NCBI RefSeq assembly: GCF_900457465.1
Contig: NZ_UAUU01000009.1
Coordinates: 186,001-250,000, forward strand
Reading direction: 5' to 3'
DNA from: Sphingobacterium multivorum
Lineage (GTDB): Bacteria; Bacteroidota; Bacteroidia; Sphingobacteriales; Sphingobacteriaceae
DNA length: 64,000 nucleotides
The position numbers and the translations under genes are program-made. Numbering within the stretch: position 1 is the first letter of the stretch; every line of letters begins with the position of its first letter. Shown one piece after another: positions 58,504 through 64,000 of the stretch. The notes beneath the pieces were generated by a model that worked only from the letters and a program-made list of their open reading frames with translations, was not told where the DNA came from and did not search any database.

Positions 58504-58543
58504 TAAGCCATTTATACCGCGAAGAACAGGTATAAATGGCTTA
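58504..58543 (-). other. perfect 15-bp inverted repeat between araA and the symporter gene
   Basis: TAAGCCATTTATACC (58504-58518) is repeated inverted at 58529-58543 with a 10-base loop. It lies between the araA stop and the symporter start. No T tract follows, so it could be a processing or stabilising element, or a weak attenuator. Confidence 0.65.
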
Positions 58544-58548
58544 GGTTA

Positions 58549-60051
58549 TTATTTACCCAGTAAATAATAGAGTTCATTCCATTTCAATTGGTCTTCGAGT
58601 CTTGCTACCGTAGTGTCCTCGTCGATCAATACATATTCTAAACCCGCCATACGTGCAAAATCTTCCAGGTATTCGGGTGTTAAGCTCAAACTGTAGGCAG
58701 TATGGTGCGCACCCCCAGCCACAATCCAGGCACTGCAACCTGTTTTCATATCGGGCAGCGGTTTCCATAACACCCGTGCGACAGGAAGTTTAGGGAGTTC
58801 TTCTTCTACAGCAACACCTTGTACTTTGTTCACGATCAAACGGAAACGCGTTCCCATATCGACCAAAGAAGCATTCAATGCATCACCACTTTGGCCATTA
58901 AAAACCAAGCGAGCAGGATCTGCCTTGCCGCCAATGCCTAGTGGATGCACTTCTATTCGTGGTTTTCCAATTGCCAATGCGGGGTCCACTTCCAACATGT
59001 GTGAGCCAAGTACCATGGGATTCTGCGGATCAAAATGATAGGTGTAGTCTTCCATAAATGCCGTCGTACCCGGTAATCCTGCTCCCATTACTTTGCAAGC
59101 ACGCACCAAAGCCGGCGTCTTCCAATCCCCTTCACCGGCAAAACCATACCCCTCAGCCATTAAACGCTGTACCGCCAGGCCCGGAAGTTGTACCATGCCA
59201 TGCAGATCCTCAAAAGTATCCGTAAAACCTTTAAAGTCTCCTTGTTCCAAAAACTTCCGTAGGCCAATTTCTATCTTAGCAGCTTCGATGAGGTTAGCAC
59301 GATATTCACCGCCAGCTTTCACATTTTCGGCTAGCTCATAAGTTGCTTCGTACTCTGCTAATAATGCCGCGATTTCCGCTTCAGTGCTCGCATTAATCAC
59401 CTCCACTAGATCCCCAATGGCATAGGTGTTTACAGCGAAACCAAATTGCGACTCTGCCTCCACTTTATCGCCATCTGTAACAGCCACATAACGCATATTG
59501 TCACCGAAGCGTGCAAATTTGGCTCCTTGCCAGTCATGCCAGCCTGCGGCTGCACGCGCCCAAACATTAATCCGTTCCAATACTTCCGCATCTTGCCAAT
59601 GGCCAGTGACGACTTTACGCGCTATTTTTAAGCGGCTAACGATATGTCCAAATTCACGATCCCCATGCGCACTTTGGTTAAGGTTCATAAAATCCATATC
59701 GATACTATGCCACGGGATATCCTGGTTGTACTGCGTATGCAGATGCAACAATGGCTTTTGCAACGCTTTTAATCCTCGGATCCACATCTTTGCAGGTGAA
59801 AAGGTATGCATCCAAGTAATGACCCCAATACAATTTTTTTCACTATTGGCGGCTGCCAATGTTGCATAAATCTCGTCTGTATTTTTTACGATCGGTTTAT
59901 ATTTTACCGCTACCGGAATCACCGCTTGGGTATCTAAATAATGGGCTATTTCTTCAGCATGTAGGGCCACTTGTCGCAAGGTCTCTTCACCATAAAGGTC
60001 TTGGCTTCCCACGACAAACCAGACTTCAAGCTCTTTTAAATTGATATTCAT
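58549..60051 (-). CDS. araA: L-arabinose isomerase
   Basis: Converts L-arabinose to L-ribulose in the cytoplasm; metal-dependent. The 500 residues carry EVWFVVGSQDLYGEETLRQV at the start, TWMHTFSPAKMWI, THTQYNQDIPWHSID-type stretch LHTQYNQDIPWHSIDMDF, GEGDWKTPALVR (metal Glu), FMEDYTYHF (Glu) and the C-terminal GGAHHTAYSLS (His). I chose ATG 60051 (MNINLKELEVW) because the longer frame would overlap araD and lacks family similarity. araD lies 37 bases before this start. Confidence 0.96.
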   Translation of the reverse strand: MNINLKELEVWFVVGSQDLYGEETLRQVALHAEEIAHYLDTQAVIPVAVKYKPIVKNTDEIYATLAAANSEKNCIGVITWMHTFSPAKMWIRGLKALQKPLLHLHTQYNQDIPWHSIDMDFMNLNQSAHGDREFGHIVSRLKIARKVVTGHWQDAEVLERINVWARAAAGWHDWQGAKFARFGDNMRYVAVTDGDKVEAESQFGFAVNTYAIGDLVEVINASTEAEIAALLAEYEATYELAENVKAGGEYRANLIEAAKIEIGLRKFLEQGDFKGFTDTFEDLHGMVQLPGLAVQRLMAEGYGFAGEGDWKTPALVRACKVMGAGLPGTTAFMEDYTYHFDPQNPMVLGSHMLEVDPALAIGKPRIEVHPLGIGGKADPARLVFNGQSGDALNASLVDMGTRFRLIVNKVQGVAVEEELPKLPVARVLWKPLPDMKTGCSAWIVAGGAHHTAYSLSLTPEYLEDFARMAGLEYVLIDEDTTVARLEDQLKWNELYYLLGK

Positions 60052-60088
60052 GTAAATTGTAGTTTTTGCTATAGATTTTTTATTAAAA

Positions 60089-60781
60089 TTATTGACCATA
60101 ATAGGCATTGGCCCCATGCTTCCGCTCGTAATGCTTTTTGACCAGCGCAGACTTTAATCGAGGTGCATTCGGGTTGATCTGTTCTGTCAACCAAGCCATT
60201 TTCGCCACCTGTTCCAACACCGCACTGTTATAGACAGACTTTATTCCGGTTTTACCCCAAGCAAACGGCGCGTGGTTGCCAACCAGAATCATTTCCACTT
60301 CTTTATAGTCCAGCTTATTTTCGACAAAGTGATTGATAATTTGAAACCCCGTTTCATGTTCGTAGTTTCCGGCGATCATCTCATCGTGCATTGGTGGGGC
60401 ACAAGGAATATCGACGGTCAAATGATCGGCATGTGTCGTTCCAAAAATGGGAATATCCCGCTGTGCCTGTGCCCATGCTGTCGCATAGGTGGAGTGTGTA
60501 TGTGTTATACCGCCAATCTCTTTCCACTGTTTATACAATAGGGCATGGGTTTTCGTATCTGATGATGGCCGAAGATTACCCTCAACCACATGACCATCAA
60601 AATCTACAATCACCATATGTTCCGGTGTAAGCTCCTCATAAGGGACCCCACTGGGTTTAATGGCAAAAACTTCATGGTGACGGTCAACAACACTCACATT
60701 TCCAAATGTAAAAAGCACCAATCCCAGCTGGGGCAATTGCATATTGCAATGGTAGGCTTCTTCTTTAATTGAATTATACAT
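60089..60781 (-). CDS. araD: L-ribulose-5-phosphate 4-epimerase
   Basis: Completes the pathway to D-xylulose 5-phosphate. The 230-residue class-II aldolase-fold protein has FTFGNVSVVDRHHEVFAIKP, a HTHSTYATAWAQAQ stretch (zinc His pair), TTHADHLTVDIPCAP (third zinc His) and the catalytic residues in ALVKKHYERKHGANAYYGQ. It is 17 bases after araB and 37 bases before araA. Confidence 0.95.
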   Translation of the reverse strand: MYNSIKEEAYHCNMQLPQLGLVLFTFGNVSVVDRHHEVFAIKPSGVPYEELTPEHMVIVDFDGHVVEGNLRPSSDTKTHALLYKQWKEIGGITHTHSTYATAWAQAQRDIPIFGTTHADHLTVDIPCAPPMHDEMIAGNYEHETGFQIINHFVENKLDYKEVEMILVGNHAPFAWGKTGIKSVYNSAVLEQVAKMAWLTEQINPNAPRLKSALVKKHYERKHGANAYYGQ

Positions 60782-60798
60782 GATTAAAATTTGAATGG

Positions 60799-62487
60799 TT
60801 AAACAGTAATGGCGAGCGATTCCTTTCCTTCGACAAAAGCACCCAGCGCTTTGTAATGTTCATAACGCTCGGCATAAATGGACACCCATTTTTCCTCAGG
60901 GATATAAGTCCGTTCAAAACCTTGCCCCATTGCCTTCATGGCATCCTCGACCCGGTTATATAAACCAGCTGCTGTTGCGGCAAACATGGCTGCGCCAATG
61001 GCACAAGTCTGTTCACTTTTATGAATACGAATAGGCATATTCATCACATTGGCCATCATTTGCATAATAAAAGGTGATTTTTTTGCAACTCCGCCTAAAC
61101 CGATTAAGCCTTTTACAGGAATACCCTGCTCCACGAAACGGTCAACAATAGCCTTTGCACCGAAACAGGTCGCTTCGACAATCGCTCTGAAGATCCGCGG
61201 CGCATCTGTTCCGAGGTGTAAGCCTGTGATCGCCCCTTTCAAGGATTGATCCGCATCCGGAGTTCGGCGGCCATTGAGCCAATCTAAAGCTAATTCTGAT
61301 GTTTCTGTTACGGGAAGTAATGCCGCCTGCTCACTTAGACTGACCAATAGTTTCTCTTCCAACGCTGCGATCAATTGTTCGCGCGTTCGTTCATCGATCT
61401 CTTCAACATCTTGTATCAAATTTTTCGTTGGCCATAGCAACACCTGTTTCAGCCAGGCGTAAGCATCTCCAAATGCCGACTGACCAGCTTCCATACCTAT
61501 CATTCCTGGTATAATGGAACCGTCTACCTGACCACAGATTCCCCTGACCAACGTATGCTGTACCTCCTCTTTTGGAGCAACTAACATATCACAGGTTGAT
61601 GTCCCCATCACCTTACTCAGATAATAGGGCTCAATTTGTCCTCCAACTGCACCCATGTGGCAGTCAAATGCACCTACACCAACAACAACTGATGTTGTAA
61701 GACCTAATCGTTGCGCCCATTCTTCCGAAAGCTGACCTGCAGATTGATCAGCAGTGTAGGTTTCTGAAAACAGGCGATCAACCAAACCATCCAACAATGG
61801 GTCAAGTGTTGAAAAGAAAGAATTTGGAGGTAGGCCGTCAAATTCTTCAGCCCAAAGCGATTTATGCCCCGCTGAACAAACCCCACGCTTCATAGCAGAC
61901 ACCTGTGTTCCCCCTGTCAATAGAAAAGGAATATAATCACAATGCTCAACCCAGCTATATGTGGCGGCACGGACCTTTTCATCAGCCCTAAAAACATGAA
62001 GTAATTTGGCCCAGAACCATTCCGAAGAGTATACTCCGCCCACATACTTCAAATAATCCACCGAACTATTTTGATTGTGCAGGTTAATTTCTTTGGCCTC
62101 TCCAACAGCTGTATGATCTTTCCATAAAACAAACATGGCATTGGGGTTGTCTTTAAACTCGTCCAACAACGCCAATGGAACCCCGGCTGCGTTTACGGCA
62201 ACTGGAGTAGATCCCGTTGTATCCACGGAAATTGCTTTTACAGCTGCGCCAATATTGTCGATTTCCGATTTGAGCAAACAATCTTTTATTGTTGCTTCCA
62301 AGCCTTCGATATAATCCAACGGGTGCTGTCTAAACTGACTTAAAGCAGCATCACAATACGCCCCTCTTTTCCAACGCGGGTAGTAAAATACAGAAGAAGC
62401 TATCTCCTCGCCATTGTTAGCATCAACCAATACCGAACGGACCGAATCACTTCCATAGTCCACCCCAATGACATACGATTTATTCAT
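60799..62487 (-). CDS. araB: L-ribulokinase
   Basis: Phosphorylates L-ribulose in the cytoplasm; first gene of the operon. The 562-residue FGGY kinase begins VIGVDYGSDSVRSVLVDANN, as ribulokinases do. The middle has KSLWAEEFDGLPP and VVGVGAFDCHMGAVGG (catalytic Asp), and the C-terminal part GLIGLGGVAKKSPFIMQMMA. I chose ATG 62487 (MNKSYVIG), since the frame upstream is unlike the family. The shared region with araR contains a long perfect palindrome. Confidence 0.95.
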   Translation of the reverse strand: MNKSYVIGVDYGSDSVRSVLVDANNGEEIASSVFYYPRWKRGAYCDAALSQFRQHPLDYIEGLEATIKDCLLKSEIDNIGAAVKAISVDTTGSTPVAVNAAGVPLALLDEFKDNPNAMFVLWKDHTAVGEAKEINLHNQNSSVDYLKYVGGVYSSEWFWAKLLHVFRADEKVRAATYSWVEHCDYIPFLLTGGTQVSAMKRGVCSAGHKSLWAEEFDGLPPNSFFSTLDPLLDGLVDRLFSETYTADQSAGQLSEEWAQRLGLTTSVVVGVGAFDCHMGAVGGQIEPYYLSKVMGTSTCDMLVAPKEEVQHTLVRGICGQVDGSIIPGMIGMEAGQSAFGDAYAWLKQVLLWPTKNLIQDVEEIDERTREQLIAALEEKLLVSLSEQAALLPVTETSELALDWLNGRRTPDADQSLKGAITGLHLGTDAPRIFRAIVEATCFGAKAIVDRFVEQGIPVKGLIGLGGVAKKSPFIMQMMANVMNMPIRIHKSEQTCAIGAAMFAATAAGLYNRVEDAMKAMGQGFERTYIPEEKWVSIYAERYEHYKALGAFVEGKESLAITV

Positions 62488-62598
62488 TTTTGCTGAATTT
62501 GGTTTATAACTTATAATTGTCTCTAACGCCTTATTCTTCAATCCCCCCCTTTCTGAAGTTCGCCTTGAAAAAATAATTAGTGTCAAATAAACATTTAT

Positions 62599-62636
62599 TT
62601 TTTTAAATATGAAAGAAAATTTTCATATTTAAAAAA
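62599..62636. promoter_or_regulatory. perfect inverted repeat, candidate AraR operator
   Basis: Sixteen-base arms (62599-62614 and 62621-62636, core AAATATGAAA / TTTCATATTT) with a six-base spacer lie about 112 bases before araB and 180 before araR. A dimeric regulator such as AraR would suit this symmetry. Confidence 0.6.
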
Positions 62637-62760
62637 TAGAGCTAACTTCATAGCAGCAAATTATGGTTAACCCGAATTCCTGATATAGGGGTATAAATGC
62701 CTTTTAAAGGGATGTATCAGACAATTATTATACTTATTTTTAGCTATTTACTTTTTTACA

Positions 62761-62768
62761 TAGTTTTG
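62761..62768 (+). promoter_or_regulatory. promoter of araR
   Basis: TAGTTTTG matches TAnnTTTG, and a TATTTTT stretch ends about 20 bases upstream (near 62741). It predicts a leader of about 45 bases for araR. Confidence 0.5.
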
Positions 62769-62818
62769 CTCGTGGAATAAATGGGGTGGTGTCAGATAAA
62801 AAGATAAAACGATAGACG

Positions 62819-63523
62819 ATGGAATATTATAAAAAAGATTCAGGGATCCTTTTGGCAGTTGACTGTATCATATTTGGATTTAACGGCGAATCCCTTGAAG
62901 TACTTTTAATTAAACGTGATTTCGAACCAGAAAGAAATAAATGGAGTCTGATGGGTGGTTTCGTTCAATCTGACGAAAGTCCGGAAGAGGCCGCGAGCCG
63001 AGTACTCAAACAGCTAACAGGACTTGAAAATGTATACATGGAGCAATGTAGTGTATTCGGCGAACCTAATCGGGAACCTAGCGACCGGGTTGTCAGTATC
63101 TGTTATTTTGCATTGATTGACACACAGCAATATAAACATATCCTAAGCGACGATTACGAAGCCCAATGGTTTCCATTGCGGGAGCACCCAACACTGATCT
63201 TCGATCATGATCAAATGATCGCTTCGGCACAACACCGTCTACGCATGAAAGCGGCTTTGTATCCGATATTATTTGAACTGCTGCCCGAGAAATTCACGAT
63301 TCCCCAAATTGCAGCACTTTATGAGGGTGTTTACAATATTGAGTTGGACAAGCGGAATTTCAGCCGAAAACTGCTTTCCTCAGACCTCATCATCAAACTG
63401 GAGGAAAAGGATAAGGAAAATTCAAAAAAAGGAGCCTACTATTTCAAACTAAACACGGCGATCTATAAGGAAAAGATCATGTCCTTTTTACGGTATTTGC
63501 CAAGTTGGTCGATCGAATCATAA
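62819..63523 (+). CDS. araR: NrtR-type arabinose regulator AraR (Nudix-like sensor plus winged helix)
   Basis: A 234-residue transcription factor. The N-terminal Nudix-fold domain (about 1-145) has a degenerate box: GGFVQSDESPEEAASRVLKQ keeps the Gly and first Glu but the catalytic Arg-Glu and Glu-Glu pairs are replaced, so it should bind and not hydrolyse ligand. The C-terminal winged helix (about 155-230, FTIPQIAALYEGVYNIELDKRNFSRKLL shown here by its key part NIELDKRNFSRKLL) binds DNA. Proteins of this class repress arabinose genes in Bacteroides, released by L-arabinose. It is divergent from araBDA, which supports the same role here. Confidence 0.88.
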   Translation: MEYYKKDSGILLAVDCIIFGFNGESLEVLLIKRDFEPERNKWSLMGGFVQSDESPEEAASRVLKQLTGLENVYMEQCSVFGEPNREPSDRVVSICYFALIDTQQYKHILSDDYEAQWFPLREHPTLIFDHDQMIASAQHRLRMKAALYPILFELLPEKFTIPQIAALYEGVYNIELDKRNFSRKLLSSDLIIKLEEKDKENSKKGAYYFKLNTAIYKEKIMSFLRYLPSWSIES

Positions 63524-63668
63524 TAAAGTGACGGAAAATCAGGTATGTATTGGAATATATTTCACTTAACATTTTCGTTTTTTCAATAATTCCTTATATT
63601 TATCACAGGTATATCCTGGTTTTGCAATTTGGATAGGCTGGATTAACGCATTTTATAAAATAAACAAC

Positions 63669-64000
63669 ATGAGCAAATTGAGATTAGCATTTATATTCTT
63701 TACAATTTTATTTATTTCATCACATACATTACTGGAGGCACAAACTCCTACTGCGGCTCCCGCCACTACAGCAGCACAACAGGATAATGCTTTCAAGTAC
63801 AGTCCGGATGGATTAAAAAAAGGAAGTTTGGCAAATCAATTTGACCACCTGAATTATATTTCGAAAAACAACTATGATTTCAAGATGGTGCGAAAAACCA
63901 ATCTGGATATTGTGAAACGAAATGTCATAGATACCGTAGCAAAACTCCACAAGGAAATCAGCTCTTTAAAATCATCTTCAAGCAACTATACATCCAATAC
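63669..64000 (+). CDS. exported coiled-coil protein of unknown function, 3' end outside window
   Basis: The frame opens at ATG 63669 and runs off the window. It begins with a signal peptide (LAFIFFTILFISSHTLLEAQ), an Ala/Thr-rich linker, then GSLANQFDHLNYISKNNYDF and a charged helix with heptad-like spacing (DTVAKLHKEISSLKSSSS). This layout is common in Bacteroidota proteins that have been labelled, probably wrongly, tRNA (guanine-N1)-methyltransferase. I assign no function. Confidence 0.7.
   Translation, partial: MSKLRLAFIFFTILFISSHTLLEAQTPTAAPATTAAQQDNAFKYSPDGLKKGSLANQFDHLNYISKNNYDFKMVRKTNLDIVKRNVIDTVAKLHKEISSLKSSSSNYTSN

Larger units (their letters stand above)
62488..62818. promoter_or_regulatory. 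araB-araR divergent control region
   Basis: This 331-base AT-rich gap has no gene. It contains the 62599-62636 inverted repeat and the araR promoter. A run of seven C (62543-62549) is near araB. No clear TAnnTTTG box faces araB. AraR probably acts here. Confidence 0.6.

Noticed and set aside
1..64000. CRISPR arrays, rRNA and tRNA genes
   Set aside because: No regularly spaced repeats and no rRNA or tRNA-like sequence were noticed; tRNA detection by eye is limited, so a scan would be decisive.

Overview
The window reads as a chromosomal segment of a Sphingobacteriaceae bacterium (Bacteroidota), most probably Sphingobacterium. The reasons are the SusC/SusD pair, TonB-linked receptors, lipoproteins with Bacteroidota-type lipoboxes, promoters of the TAnnTTTG type, moderate-to-low GC, the panC/panD and short glycogen-synthase arrangement, and an NrtR-type arabinose regulator. 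Genus assignment is inference from gene content, not a database match.

Layout. 1-7 kb is housekeeping: uvrC (minus strand, cut by the window edge and frameshifted), PBP1A, ispF and a short glycogen/starch synthase, then panC and panD on the plus strand. 6.8-10.4 kb is a small cluster of an anchored His-containing protein, a TonB-dependent receptor with a Cys-x-x-Cys plug motif and a thioredoxin-fold protein. 10.4-13.4 kb holds two FKBP-type lipoproteins with an IS110-family element between them; the element's upstream noncoding end looks like a bridge RNA, and its ends and CT core can be proposed from guide matches. 13.5-13.8 kb has a candidate minus-strand small RNA. nadE and a DUF4136 lipoprotein follow.

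16.8-48 kb is a pectin (rhamnogalacturonan-type) and L-rhamnose utilisation region. A GntR-type regulator is divergent from rbsK - GH127 - sugar permease - CE7 esterase on the plus strand. Facing it on the minus strand are rhaT - rhaEW - rhaI - rhaB, then SusC - SusD, then PhyH oxygenase - TIM-barrel isomerase - GH106 - GH28 - degenerate GH28 - GH28 - CocE hydrolase - M28 peptidase - GH141-like beta-helix protein. The heptamer TATCCTG lies upstream of all four transcription units and in two cases is a tandem pair with a 10-bp period, so they probably form one regulon.

48.2-50.8 kb has a DEDDh exonuclease and a CNMP/CBS/DUF294 protein. 50.8-62.5 kb is an L-arabinose/arabinan operon on the minus strand: araB - araD - araA - Na+/sugar symporter - galM - GH51 - GH51 - GH43. 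It is controlled from a divergent araR (NrtR-type, degenerate Nudix box) with a long perfect inverted repeat in the shared intergenic region. The window ends in a secreted coiled-coil protein that runs off the edge.

How it works together: outer-membrane import (SusCD) and periplasmic hydrolases (GH28, GH106, GH127, GH51, GH43, CE7) release rhamnose and arabinose from pectin side chains and backbone. The sugars enter through RhaT and the SSS symporter and are catabolised by isomerase, kinase and aldolase or epimerase.

Sequence quality: six genes (uvrC, gntR, M28, CocE, susD, one GH51) carry frameshifts, nearly all single-base changes in short homopolymers. That looks more like sequencing or assembly error than gene decay, and the calls below give reconstructed spans. 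No rRNA, tRNA or CRISPR array was seen.
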